From positions 1 through 64,000 of the forward strand of contig NZ_BANT01000019.1 in NCBI RefSeq assembly GCF_000333015.1: 64,000 bases of DNA, read 5' to 3'. Shown in pieces: positions 37,616 to 46,612 of the stretch. The position numbers and the translations under genes are program-made. Under the pieces are notes generated by a model. That model had not been told where the DNA came from and made no database searches. It saw only the letters and a program-made list of their open reading frames with translations. The first letter of the stretch is position 1; each line of letters starts with the position of its first letter. The stretch comes from Gordonia hirsuta DSM 44140 = NBRC 16056. GTDB taxonomy: Bacteria > Actinomycetota > Actinomycetes > Mycobacteriales > Mycobacteriaceae.

Positions 37616-38485
37616 ATGAGCGTGATTCTTGTCGGTGTCGACGGATCGGCCATGGCAGTAGATGCGGTGCGCTGGGCGGCGAAGCAGGCGCAGCTCGAGG
37701 GGGCCGACCTGAAGATCGTCTCCGCCTACACCACCACCACGAGCGATTACGCACCCGGCCTGGTGATCCCGCAGGACGTGATCGATGCGATTCGCGGCGA
37801 AGTGAGTAAGTACGTCCAGGATGCGGCCAAGGTCGCCGAGGAAGCCGCTCCGGGCATCACCATCCACGGTTCGATCGCCGAGGGCGACGCCGCACACGTG
37901 ATGATCGACTTCAGCGAGGACGCCGAGATGGTGGTCCTGGGCAGCCGCGGCCTCGGCGGACTCAAGGGCCTGTTCCTGGGTTCGGTGAGCACCAGCGTCG
38001 CCGCACACGCCAAGAGCAAGGTCGTGATCATCCCCACCGATGCCAAGCTCGGCGACGGCCCCGTCGTGGTGGGTGTCGACGACTCCAAGGTCAGCGACGG
38101 CGCCGTCGCCGAGGCCTACCGGCAGGCCGATCTACGCAAGGCCGAGCTCATCGCCGTGCACACCTGGACCCCGCTGGATGCCGACGCGCTGCACGGCTTC
38201 GGACTCAGCGCCGAGGAGATCGAGCAGATGAGCGAGCAGGCCGTCGAGGCGGTCTCCGAGCGCATGGCCGGCTACGGCACCGACTACCCGGACGTGCAGG
38301 TCAAGCGAGTGGTGATCCCGGAGGAGCCGGGCAAGGCCATCCTCGACACCGCCGGTGACAGCGCCGCCCTGATCGTGATGGGCAGCCGTGGCCGCGGCGG
38401 CTTCACCGGTCTGCTGCTGGGTTCGCGCAGCCAGAAGGTCCTGCACCACGCACAGGTGCCGGTCATGATCGTGCGCCACCAGTAG
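37616..38485 (+). CDS. Universal stress protein with two Usp domains
   Basis: Two tandem UspA domains (about 1-145 and 150-289) each end with the ATP-binding signature G-2x-G-9x-G-S/T: GSRGLGGLKGLFLGS and GSRGRGGFTGLLLGS. Each opens with VGVDGS or VGVDDS. ATG 37616 with GGGG eight bases upstream is preferred to GTG 37604. Tandem-domain Usps in actinobacteria bind ATP and accumulate under hypoxia or stasis. A stress role is inferred from family. Confidence 0.92.
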   Translation: MSVILVGVDGSAMAVDAVRWAAKQAQLEGADLKIVSAYTTTTSDYAPGLVIPQDVIDAIRGEVSKYVQDAAKVAEEAAPGITIHGSIAEGDAAHVMIDFSEDAEMVVLGSRGLGGLKGLFLGSVSTSVAAHAKSKVVIIPTDAKLGDGPVVVGVDDSKVSDGAVAEAYRQADLRKAELIAVHTWTPLDADALHGFGLSAEEIEQMSEQAVEAVSERMAGYGTDYPDVQVKRVVIPEEPGKAILDTAGDSAALIVMGSRGRGGFTGLLLGSRSQKVLHHAQVPVMIVRHQ

Positions 38486-38537
38486 TCACCGCACCGACAC
38501 GAACTGAATCCCTGCGAATAGAACCCTCCTGCGTGGA

Positions 38538-39743
38538 ATGACTCATCTTCCCCGCGGACTGTGGGTGCTGCTGGCGGCCAACGTCGTCATCGCTCTCGGC
38601 TTCGGCCTGATCGCGCCGGCACTGCCGATCTTCGCCAACACCTTCGGTGTTTCGGAGATGGCGGTGTCGGCGGTGATCTCGTCGTTCGCTCTGATGCGGC
38701 TGCTGTTCGCCCCGGCCACGGGGCGGCTGGTGACCGTGCTGGGCGAGCGCCGGATCTACCTGACCGGTCTGGTGATCGTAGCCGTGAGCACGCTGGCGAC
38801 CGCCTTCGCCGGCTCGTACTGGCAGCTCCTGGCATTCCGCGCCGCCGGCGGCATCGGCTCGACGATGTTCAGCCTGTCCGCCATGGCCCTGCTCATCCGG
38901 CTGGCGCCGCCGAACCTGCGCGGTCGTGCCTCCAGCTACTTCTCGGCCGGTTTCCTGATCGGCGGGCTGACCGGACCGCTGGTGGGCGCCGCCCTGGTCG
39001 GCGCCGGCCTGCGCCTGCCCTTCATCGTGTACGCGATCGCCTTGGTCATCGCGACGATCGGGGTGGCCGTCCTGATGCCCACGGTGCCCCCGCACCTGGA
39101 TCCGCCGCCGGTCGAGGGCGCCCCGCCGGTGGTCGAGACCATCGGCTTCGCCACCGCCGTCAAAGACCGTGCCTACCGGGCCATCCTGGTCGCGAACTTC
39201 GCCCAGGGCTGGGCGTCGATGGGTGTGCGGATCGCGCTGGTGCCGCTGTTCGTCACCCAGGCGCTGGGCCAGTCCGATGCCTGGGCGGGCATTGTGCTGG
39301 CCTTCTACGCCGCCGGGAACATGGTCGCCATTCTGGTCTCCGGCCGGCTCTCCGACCGGTTCGGCCGCCGCCCGGTGCTGCTGCCCGGGCTGACGATCGC
39401 CGCCGTCGGCACCCTGTTCCTGGGTTTCACCGACAACCTGTGGCTGGCGATCACCCTGACCGTGGTGGCCGGCATCGGCTCGGGTCTGTTCGCACCGGCC
39501 GATCAGGCCGCGCTCGGCGATGTCCTCGGCGCCCGCCAGCGCGGCGGTTCGGCGCTGGCCGCCTACGGGATGGCCTCGGATCTGGGCGCGGTGGTCGGCC
39601 CCCTGGCGGCCGGTGCACTGGCCACCGCCTTCGGTTTCGGCCCGGCGTTCCTGTTGACCGGCATCGTGCTGGCCACCGCCCTGCTGATGTGGCTGGCCGC
39701 CGGCGAAACCCTGCACCGGCCCGAACTGAGTCCGGTGCGCTGA
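38538..39743 (+). CDS. Major facilitator superfamily transporter
   Basis: The 401-residue membrane protein has 12 predicted helices. The loop 2-3 motif is present as GRLVTVLGERRIYL, and the equivalent in the second half as SGRLSDRFGRRPVLL. A central cytoplasmic loop (HLDPPPVEGAPPVVET) separates the halves. It resembles drug/proton antiporters of the DHA1 type, but the substrate cannot be assigned. It lies 52 bases after the Usp gene and converges on the Na+/H+ antiporter. Confidence 0.88.
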   Translation: MTHLPRGLWVLLAANVVIALGFGLIAPALPIFANTFGVSEMAVSAVISSFALMRLLFAPATGRLVTVLGERRIYLTGLVIVAVSTLATAFAGSYWQLLAFRAAGGIGSTMFSLSAMALLIRLAPPNLRGRASSYFSAGFLIGGLTGPLVGAALVGAGLRLPFIVYAIALVIATIGVAVLMPTVPPHLDPPPVEGAPPVVETIGFATAVKDRAYRAILVANFAQGWASMGVRIALVPLFVTQALGQSDAWAGIVLAFYAAGNMVAILVSGRLSDRFGRRPVLLPGLTIAAVGTLFLGFTDNLWLAITLTVVAGIGSGLFAPADQAALGDVLGARQRGGSALAAYGMASDLGAVVGPLAAGALATAFGFGPAFLLTGIVLATALLMWLAAGETLHRPELSPVR

Positions 39744-39753
39744 CCGCGCCGGA

Positions 39754-41469
39754 TCAGACGTTCAGGCTGATCTCTTCGGCATCGAGTTTGTGGAGTTCGG
39801 CGGTCAGCGCCCGCGAACTGTAGGTGCCGCGGTCACGGAAGGCCAGCAGCGCACGACGCTGCTCGTCGATCACCATGCGACGCACCCGCCGCAACTCGCG
39901 CGCATTCTCCAGCCGCATGTCGAGGGCATCGCTCTCCTGCGGATCGGCCGGGTCGCCGTCGTCCATATCGGGGGTCTCCAGATCGCGGACCAGCTTCACC
40001 TGGTTGGCGAGTACCGAATCGTCCCCGATCACTTCCGGGTCGACGAGCATGCGCTGCACGATGTCGAGCATCTCCCCGCGCAGCCGCCCCTTCTCGGCCC
40101 GCAGATCGGCGGTCTGGTCCGGCAGCGGCAGCCGGCGCAACAGCCAGCCGATGGTGCCGCCCTGGATGCCCAGACTCATCGCCGCCACGAAGAACGCGAT
40201 CAGGATCAGCAGCGAGCGATGCGGGGTGTCGGTCGGCAGGGTCTGCGCGGCGGCCAGCGTCACCGCACCGCGCAGACCACCCCAGACCACGACCATCGCC
40301 TCCGGACCGCCCATCGTCTCGGTCCGGTAGTAGTTGATGTCGGCCAGCCGCCGGTCCAGGCGCAGCCGGATGCGGAAGCCGGCGGTGTCGTCGTCGGCCG
40401 GGTTCGACGGCAGATTCTCCCGGAGCGCCGCCACCTCCGGTTCGCGGGCGATCATCCGGGTGGTGCGCCGATCGAGCAACCACACCAGCGGTCCGACGAA
40501 GGCCAATCGGATCAGCAGCACCAGCGCCAGCGCGGCCGCGGCCGGCCACACCGCATGCAGCCAGGTGTCTCGGGCCTCGCGCACATCGTCGATCAGCGTG
40601 TAGAGCTCCAGCCCCATCAGTAGGAAGACGCCGCCTTCGAGCACCACCTCGACCATCCGCCAGTTCTGCAGATCCGACTGCCGGTGGGTGGCCGGCAGGT
40701 GGCGGATGGCCAACCGGCCGGAGATCAGGCCCGCGGCCACGGCGGACACCAGACCGGACGTACCGATCAGCTCGGCGGGCAGGTACGCCAGGTAGGGCGC
40801 GGTGAACGAGACCGCAGTGGCCACCGCCGGCGCCTGGATCCGGTTGCGCACGGCGTTGAAGAGCCAGCCGACCACCGCACCGACCACCGCGGCCCCGGCC
40901 ATGGCCCACACGAAGTTGATCACCACGCCGAACACCGAGATGCTCGCGGCCGTCGCCGCGATCGCGGCACGCAACAGCACCAGGGCGGTGGCGTCGTTGA
41001 ACATGCTCTCGCCCGAGAGCACGGTGACGATCCGGTTCGGGGCACCGGCGCGTTTGATCGTCCCGGTCGCCACGGCATCGGTCGGGCTCAGAATGGCCCC
41101 CAGAGCCACGCCCAGCGCGTAGCTGACATCGGGCAGCACCAGGGTGAAGAACACTCCGAGCAGCAGCGACGAGATGATCACCAGCAGGATCGACAGCGCA
41201 CCGATGGCCTGGAAGTCGCGTTTGACGTCCATCACCGGCATCGCGCGGGCCGCAGCGAACAGCAGGGGCGGCAACACGCCCACCAGGATCAGTTCCGGGC
41301 TGATGTGGAACTCGGGCACTTGCGGCAGCAGGCTCACACCGACCCCGACCGCGACCAGCAGCAGCGGCGCAGCAATGCGCAGACGCGGGGCGAGCGTATT
41401 CGCTCCCCCGATGGCCAACACACAGAGGACGGCTATCGCCGCAATCTCAATCGCATCCACGTCGCTCAT
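39754..41469 (-). CDS. Na+/H+ antiporter, CPA1 (NhaP/YjcE-like)
   Basis: The 571-residue protein has about 11-12 membrane helices in its first 420 residues. The ion-site motifs are SPTDAVAT and SGESMFNDATALV, typical of CPA1 exchangers, and GGLRGAVTLA follows in a late helix. The C-terminal 140 residues are a charged, helical cytosolic domain with acidic patches. It exchanges protons for Na+ or K+ in pH and salt balance. ATG 41469 is used although its ribosome site is weak. Confidence 0.9.
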   Translation of the reverse strand: MSDVDAIEIAAIAVLCVLAIGGANTLAPRLRIAAPLLLVAVGVGVSLLPQVPEFHISPELILVGVLPPLLFAAARAMPVMDVKRDFQAIGALSILLVIISSLLLGVFFTLVLPDVSYALGVALGAILSPTDAVATGTIKRAGAPNRIVTVLSGESMFNDATALVLLRAAIAATAASISVFGVVINFVWAMAGAAVVGAVVGWLFNAVRNRIQAPAVATAVSFTAPYLAYLPAELIGTSGLVSAVAAGLISGRLAIRHLPATHRQSDLQNWRMVEVVLEGGVFLLMGLELYTLIDDVREARDTWLHAVWPAAAALALVLLIRLAFVGPLVWLLDRRTTRMIAREPEVAALRENLPSNPADDDTAGFRIRLRLDRRLADINYYRTETMGGPEAMVVVWGGLRGAVTLAAAQTLPTDTPHRSLLILIAFFVAAMSLGIQGGTIGWLLRRLPLPDQTADLRAEKGRLRGEMLDIVQRMLVDPEVIGDDSVLANQVKLVRDLETPDMDDGDPADPQESDALDMRLENARELRRVRRMVIDEQRRALLAFRDRGTYSSRALTAELHKLDAEEISLNV

Positions 41470-41545
41470 TGTGGCCGACTTCTCAACGCTTCGGCGACTC
41501 GATGCTTCACACAGGCGCCGCCACCCCGGAATGTGACATTGCCTG

Positions 41546-41551
41546 TTGACA
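41546..41551 (+). promoter_or_regulatory. Possible -35 element before the AurF-like gene
   Basis: A perfect TTGACA lies 79 bases before the ATG of the diiron protein gene. A convincing -10 at 17 bases is not visible (GAAGTT); GGATAG lies further off. Only the -35 match is supported. Confidence 0.3.
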
Positions 41552-41629
41552 AGATCTGCCCCCGGTGCGAAGTTGGATAGCAACACGTTCTTGTCCACGC
41601 ATCGTGGCGTGGCCTCAGGAAGGACCAGC

Positions 41630-42643
41630 ATGACCAGCACGCAGCCCCGGCCCATCGCTTACGAGCCCCCGGTCGCCAAGGTCGGCACCGAACTGGACTA
41701 CGACCAGGTGATCGAGGATCTGTCGACCGCCTCGGTGGACCGCAACTTCGATCCGTACATCCACATCGCCTGGGATGCGCCGGAGATGGCGATCGTGCCC
41801 AACGATCCGCGCTGGATCCTGGACCCCGAGGTCGACCCGGTGGGCAAGCACCCCTGGTACAAGAACCTGCCGGAGGAGAAGAAGATCCGGATCGGCATGT
41901 GGCGCCAGGCCAACGTCGCCAAGGTCGGCCTCCAGTTCGAGTCCATCCTGATCCGCGGCCTGCTGCAGTACGCCTCCAAGCTCCCCAACGGCGACAAGCG
42001 GTTCCGCTACGTGACCCACGAGTCCAAGGAGGAATGCCAGCACACGCTGATGTTCCAGGAGATGGTCAACCGGGTCGGCATGGATGTCCCCGGTATGCCG
42101 CGCCCGCTGCGCCTGCTGGACCCGATCATTCCGCTGTTCTCGACGCTGTGGCCGTCGGTGTTCTTCTTCGGCGTGCTGGCCGGCGAGGAGCCGATCGACC
42201 ACCTGCAGAAGGACTTCTTGCGGGCCGGCGCCAACGTCCACCCGGTGATGGCCGCGGTGATGGAGCTGCATGTGGCCGAGGAGGCCCGGCACATCTCCTT
42301 CGCCCACCACCACCTGCGTGCGACGGTGCCTACCCGCAGCCTGCCGACCCGGATGGCGCTGTCACTGGCCATGCCGGTGGTGATGCGCGTGCTGTGCAGT
42401 GCCATCGCCCGTCCGCCGAAGGCCTTCCGCGAGGAGTTCGACGTTCCCGTCGACGTCTTCAAGGAGATGTTCTGGAAGTCAGACGACTCCAAGGCCTTCC
42501 TGAGCAATGTCTTCGGTGACGTGCGCATGCTGGCCGAGCAGTGCGGTCTGATGAATCCGGTCTCCCGGCGCATCTGGAAGGCACTGGGCATCGACGGGCG
42601 CAGCTCGCGGTACCGCAGCGAGCCCACGTACGAGGCCTTCTGA
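41630..42643 (+). CDS. AurF-like diiron oxygenase
   Basis: The 337-residue all-helical protein belongs to the p-aminobenzoate N-oxygenase (AurF) family. Its diiron ligands are visible as Glu in LQFESILIRG, Glu/His in HESKEECQHTLMFQE, Glu in ELHVAEEARH and His in ISFAHHH. ATG 41630 has AAGGA six bases upstream. AurF oxidises aryl amines to nitro groups; actinobacterial homologues such as Rv0885 are uncharacterised. The next gene encodes FprB, a fused ferredoxin-ferredoxin reductase, a plausible electron donor. The same pair is adjacent in M. tuberculosis. Confidence 0.82.
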   Translation: MTSTQPRPIAYEPPVAKVGTELDYDQVIEDLSTASVDRNFDPYIHIAWDAPEMAIVPNDPRWILDPEVDPVGKHPWYKNLPEEKKIRIGMWRQANVAKVGLQFESILIRGLLQYASKLPNGDKRFRYVTHESKEECQHTLMFQEMVNRVGMDVPGMPRPLRLLDPIIPLFSTLWPSVFFFGVLAGEEPIDHLQKDFLRAGANVHPVMAAVMELHVAEEARHISFAHHHLRATVPTRSLPTRMALSLAMPVVMRVLCSAIARPPKAFREEFDVPVDVFKEMFWKSDDSKAFLSNVFGDVRMLAEQCGLMNPVSRRIWKALGIDGRSSRYRSEPTYEAF

Positions 42644-42693
42644 CCTCGACGCACACCCCGAGGACGCAAGCCTTGAGGACGCGGTTGTATCGA

Positions 42694-42727
42694 CGACGCG
42701 GACTCTGCAGCGACGCGGACTCTGCTC
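42694..42727. repeat. 17-bp tandem duplication between the AurF-like gene and fprB
   Basis: CGACGCGGACTCTGCAG (42694-42710) is followed immediately by CGACGCGGACTCTGCTC (42711-42727), 15 of 17 identical. It lies 50 bases after the AurF-like stop and 115 before the fprB start. Confidence 0.8.
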
Positions 42728-42841
42728 AGGTGGCCGCCTGACCCGGCGGCCACTGCAGCAATGGACCCCTACCGGGGTCCCGCTGACACCGTCTCGGCGC
42801 GGACGTCGTCGAGCAGCCTTTTTGAAGAACCGAGTGACCCC

Positions 42842-44296
42842 ATGCCTCATGTCATCACCCAGCCGTGCTGTTCGGATGCCTCGTGCGTCTATGCCTGCCC
42901 GGTCAACTGCATCCATCCGACGCCGGACGAGCCGGGTTTCGCCACCGCGGAGATGCTGTACATCGACCCGTCGACCTGTGTGGACTGCGGCGCCTGCATC
43001 ACCGCCTGCCCGGTCGGGGCCATCTCCCCCGGGCATCGGATCCCCGATACGCAGGAGCGGTTCACCCAGGTGAACGCCGACTACTACGGCGCCGACCCGG
43101 ATCCGGAAGGCCCCCGCTTCCCCGTCGACTCGCTCTGGCGCAAGCCGCTGGCGCCGGTGGACAAGCCGCGGGCACTCGACGGCGTCCCCGATCCGCTGCA
43201 GATCGCGATCGTGGGCTCGGGACCGTCGGCCATGTATGCCGCCGACGAGCTGCTCAAACACCGTCAGGTGCGGGTGACCATGTTCGAGCGGCTGTCCGAG
43301 CCGTTCGGGCTGGCCCGCTTCGGCGTCGCCCCCGACCATCCGGCCACCCGCTCGGTGGTCGACCTGTTCAACGTGATCGCCCAGGACCCGTACCTGCAGA
43401 TCCTGCTGAACACCGAGGTCGGCCGCGATGTGACTCTCGAGCAGCTGCGGCAGGAATACCACGCGGTGCTGTGGGCCGGCGGTGCGCCGACCGATCGTCC
43501 ACTGGAGATCACCGGCGTGGATCTGCCCGGTGTGCAGTCGGCCACCACCGTGGTCGGCTGGTACAACGGCCACCCCGACTTCGTCGACGCGGTACCGCTG
43601 CTGGACACCGAACGCGCCGTGGTGATCGGCAACGGCAACGTCGCCCTGGATGTCGCGCGGATCCTGACCGCCGACCCGGACCGGCTGGCCACCACCAACA
43701 TCGATGCGGCGGCGCTGGCGCACCTGCGCGGGTCGTCGATCCGCGAGATCGTGGTGGTGGGGCGGCGCGGTGCCGAGCACGGCGCGTTCACCCTGCCCGA
43801 GCTGATCGGCCTGGCCGACGGACCGGCGCATGTCTGGGTCGATCCGGCCGACCTGGTCGATGCCCCCGAGACCGAGAAGACCACCCTGCTGCGGGAGATC
43901 TCGCAGCGCCCCAAGCCGGCCGAACCGTATCTGCGGCTGGCCTTCGGCCTCACTCCGGAACGGATTCTGGGTGAGGAGCGGGCCACCGGCGTGCGTTTCC
44001 AGCGCACCGGCACCCAGGAGACGGTCGAGCTGCAGGCCGGTGCGGTGTTCACGGCGATCGGCTATCGCGGCCGCCCCGTACCCGGTCTGCCGTTCGACGA
44101 CGCCCGCGGCACCATCGCCAACGTCGCCGGGCGGATCACGGCCGACCAGCAGCCGATCCCGGGTCTGTACGTGACCGGCTGGGTCAAGCGCGGCCCGAAC
44201 GGGTTCATCGGTACCAACAAGACCGACTCGGCAGAGGCGGTCCGCGGCCTGCTAGCCGACGCCGAAGCCGGTCTCCTGGCCCGCGCCGGAGTCTGA
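42842..44296 (+). CDS. fprB: Ferredoxin--NADP reductase with N-terminal ferredoxin domain
   Basis: The 484-residue protein starts with a ferredoxin domain (about 1-75) carrying two cysteine clusters, CCSDASCVYACPVNC and CVDCGACITACPVGA. An adrenodoxin-reductase-type flavoenzyme follows: FAD loop VGSGPSAMYAAD, NADP loop GNGNVALDVAR and C-terminal GWVKRGPNGFIGTNK. ATG 42842 is chosen since the frame upstream lacks protein character. It moves electrons from NADPH to its own clusters or to partner oxygenases. The adjacent diiron protein is the obvious candidate partner. Confidence 0.93.
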   Translation: MPHVITQPCCSDASCVYACPVNCIHPTPDEPGFATAEMLYIDPSTCVDCGACITACPVGAISPGHRIPDTQERFTQVNADYYGADPDPEGPRFPVDSLWRKPLAPVDKPRALDGVPDPLQIAIVGSGPSAMYAADELLKHRQVRVTMFERLSEPFGLARFGVAPDHPATRSVVDLFNVIAQDPYLQILLNTEVGRDVTLEQLRQEYHAVLWAGGAPTDRPLEITGVDLPGVQSATTVVGWYNGHPDFVDAVPLLDTERAVVIGNGNVALDVARILTADPDRLATTNIDAAALAHLRGSSIREIVVVGRRGAEHGAFTLPELIGLADGPAHVWVDPADLVDAPETEKTTLLREISQRPKPAEPYLRLAFGLTPERILGEERATGVRFQRTGTQETVELQAGAVFTAIGYRGRPVPGLPFDDARGTIANVAGRITADQQPIPGLYVTGWVKRGPNGFIGTNKTDSAEAVRGLLADAEAGLLARAGV

Positions 44297-44336
44297 GTCC
44301 CACCGGTCCAGCCTTATCCGATCCGGGTGCTGTCTG

Positions 44337-44453
44337 GGTCGGGCATAACCGTCACATCGAGCTGCCCCTGCCGTGCATAACCGTCACCGGTCGGCGTCGA
44401 CGGTGACATCTGTGCACGCAGGTGACGGTTATGCGTGACGGTTATGCCCGACC
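44337..44453. repeat. Nested palindromic repeat with four GCATAACCGTCAC cores
   Basis: Outer arms GGTCGGGCATAACCGTCAC (44337-44355) and its exact complement (44435-44453) are 19 bp. Inner arms GCATAACCGTCACC (44375-44388) and GGTGACGGTTATGC (44421-44434) are also perfect. A third pair, GTCACCG (44383-44389) and CGGTGAC (44401-44407), lies within and shares bases with the inner left arm. It is in the 295-bp gap between fprB and the EspC-like gene. It could be a mobile palindromic repeat, a multi-site operator or a terminator. Confidence 0.9.
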
Positions 44454-44591
44454 GCTGCGCCCGGAGAGCCGGGCGGCCACATCTGTGGACAATTCCGCGC
44501 CAGCCGGTGGCGCTGTGGACACCACCCTGGGCATCGCTGTGCTCGCGCGCGTCAATGAGAGGACATCTTTGACGCGGCGACGGGAGCGACG

Positions 44592-44879
44592 ATGTCTCGA
44601 TTCCAACTCACCCCCGACCAGATCCGGGCCCTGGCGCAGGGCTGGCAGCAGCACGGCGCCAGCGTCCGCGCCCTGGACTTCGGGCCGGCCCTGTCCGGCG
44701 GCGCCGGAAGTGTAAGCATCGCCGCGCTGGCGGCCTGTGCCGAGGCCGCAGGCTCGTCGACGGGCCTGTTCGGCGACCGGCTGGTGAACCTGGGCCTGGT
44801 GGTGGCGCGCTTCGCCGAACTCAGCGCGCTCTCCGATGAGGCCGCCGCGGCGGGCATCGCGATGGGGCTGGACCGGTGA
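44592..44879 (+). CDS. Small helical protein, EspC/WXG100-like type VII secretion candidate
   Basis: The 95-residue protein is nearly all alpha-helical, Ala-rich and lacks a signal peptide. It starts MSRFQLTPDQIRALAQGW, close to the pattern of ESX secretion-associated EspC-like proteins. There is no clean WxG turn; a single Trp18 sits in helix one. No YxxxD/E signal is visible at the C-terminus. Its stop overlaps the GTG start of the DUF1023 hydrolase (GTGA), so the two are made together. A role as secretion partner or chaperone is inferred. Confidence 0.6.
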   Translation: MSRFQLTPDQIRALAQGWQQHGASVRALDFGPALSGGAGSVSIAALAACAEAAGSSTGLFGDRLVNLGLVVARFAELSALSDEAAAAGIAMGLDR

Positions 44880-46531
44880 CCGGTATCGCCGCGGTCCAGG
44901 CATGGCCGCTGGATCAGCTCGGCGCCGCTGTCCTGGCACTGAGCACCGGGGCCGGCGAATTCCGGAACATCGCCGCACAGGTGAGCGGCTCGCTGAGCCG
45001 GCACCCGGACTGGGTCGGGGCCACCCACGACGCCGTACAGCGACGGATCTCGGTGCACGATGCACTGGCCCGCCGGCTGGCCAACACCATCGAAGCGGCC
45101 GCCGGCACCGGGCGGATGGCCTGGGAGGCGTTGGTACCGACCCGGGCACTACTGCTGCAGCTGGTGGAGACCGCCACGCTCAGCGGCTTCGTCGTCGCCG
45201 ACGACGGCACCGTCACCCCGCCGGCGGCCAACCGCGCCGCCGATGCGGGGTATCTGAGCCACCGGATCACCACCGTACTGGGTCAGCTGATCAATCAGGA
45301 TCAGACGCTGGGGCTGCAGCTACAGCAGCTGTCGGCACTGCTGCGGGGCGATCTGAGCGTCCTGCCGCACCCCGACGGCGGCTGGGCCGAGCCGCGGACG
45401 CTGATCGCCCGGCTGCAGAAACTCGATCAGCGCGCGGTGCGCGAATTCTGGGAAGCGCTGACTCCCGGAGAGGTCGCTGCCCTGATCGACGCCGACCCGG
45501 AGACCATCGGGAATCTGTACGGCGTCGCTTTCGACGACCGGATCGAAGCCAATCGACGGGCCATCACCAATGCCCTGGCCCGCGAGGTCGCCGCCGGGCG
45601 CGGTGGGCGTCCGCGGGCGCGCGAACTGCGCGCGATGCTGGCTCCGGCGCCCGGGATCGACGGGAAGCCCGCGCCGCGCAGATTCGTCGCGTTCTCCTCC
45701 ATCGGTCGCGGCCGCTACATCGAGCAGATCGGTGATCTGCATCCCGGTATCGAGGGCGTCGGCGTCCTGGTCCCCGGAACTGGAAGCCGACTGGACAATG
45801 CCTCCGATCAGCGCCGCCGGGCCCTGGGCCTGGCCCGGTCGGCCGGTGCCCCGATCTTCGTGTTCAACGACGGCACCCTGCCTCAGCGCATCGCGCCGCC
45901 CCTGGCGCGGCTGGCAGATCCGGGTGCCTACCGGGGCACCGCCATCGACGCAGAACCGGCCCGCCTGCTGGGCCGGCGGCTGGCGGACTTCGGACTGGAC
46001 CTGGACGCCGAGGTGGCCTACCGGGCTCCGGGCACACCGACCACCTACATCGGGCATTCCTACGGCGGTTCGGTGGTGGGCACCGCCGAACAGTACGGTC
46101 TGCGCGCCGACCGCATCGTGTTCGCCTCGTCGGCCGGGACCGGGGCGGCCGGTGGACCACCGGCGAACCCGAATCCCGATGTCCAACGCTTCTCCCTGAC
46201 CGCGCCGGGCGACCCGATCCAGCTGGCCCAGCAGCACGGCGGCGCAGTACACGGCGGTGACCCCGACTCCACACCGGGCATCCAGCGCCTGGACACCGGT
46301 TGGTACTCCAATGACGGACGCCACCCCGGCAAGCTGATCAGCGGCCCGGACGGGCATGCGGCCTACCTGGACGATCCGCGGTCGACCGCCATGCGCAACA
46401 TCGCCGACGTGATCGCCGGCCGCTCCCCCACCGGCTACGTCTGGAGGGCGCCCGATCACGCCAAAACCGACACCGGACTGGACTATCTGCTCGACGCACT
46501 GCGGGGTCCGCTGGCGCAGTTGCCGCGCTGA
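44876..46531 (+). CDS. DUF1023 alpha/beta hydrolase with WxG-containing helical N-terminus
   Basis: The first 100 residues are a helical hairpin with WVG at 46-48 (HPDWVGATHDA), like WXG100 proteins. A second helical region follows to about 260. The C-terminal DUF1023 alpha/beta-hydrolase domain has the nucleophile elbow GHSYGG (Ser395) and VLVPGTGSRLDN near 298. Later Asp and His (GDPIQLAQQ, DGHAAYLDD) could complete the triad. No signal peptide is present. The layout (helical head, enzyme tail, small helical partner upstream) suggests a type VII-secreted lipase/esterase effector. Confidence 0.75.
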   Translation: MTGIAAVQAWPLDQLGAAVLALSTGAGEFRNIAAQVSGSLSRHPDWVGATHDAVQRRISVHDALARRLANTIEAAAGTGRMAWEALVPTRALLLQLVETATLSGFVVADDGTVTPPAANRAADAGYLSHRITTVLGQLINQDQTLGLQLQQLSALLRGDLSVLPHPDGGWAEPRTLIARLQKLDQRAVREFWEALTPGEVAALIDADPETIGNLYGVAFDDRIEANRRAITNALAREVAAGRGGRPRARELRAMLAPAPGIDGKPAPRRFVAFSSIGRGRYIEQIGDLHPGIEGVGVLVPGTGSRLDNASDQRRRALGLARSAGAPIFVFNDGTLPQRIAPPLARLADPGAYRGTAIDAEPARLLGRRLADFGLDLDAEVAYRAPGTPTTYIGHSYGGSVVGTAEQYGLRADRIVFASSAGTGAAGGPPANPNPDVQRFSLTAPGDPIQLAQQHGGAVHGGDPDSTPGIQRLDTGWYSNDGRHPGKLISGPDGHAAYLDDPRSTAMRNIADVIAGRSPTGYVWRAPDHAKTDTGLDYLLDALRGPLAQLPR

Positions 46532-46612
46532 CCGGGTAGCGGTGTCGGCTGATCGGGCGAGCCGCGGCGCAGGTCGTCGTGAGCCGCCGCCGGATCGGAC
46601 ATACTGGACCCG

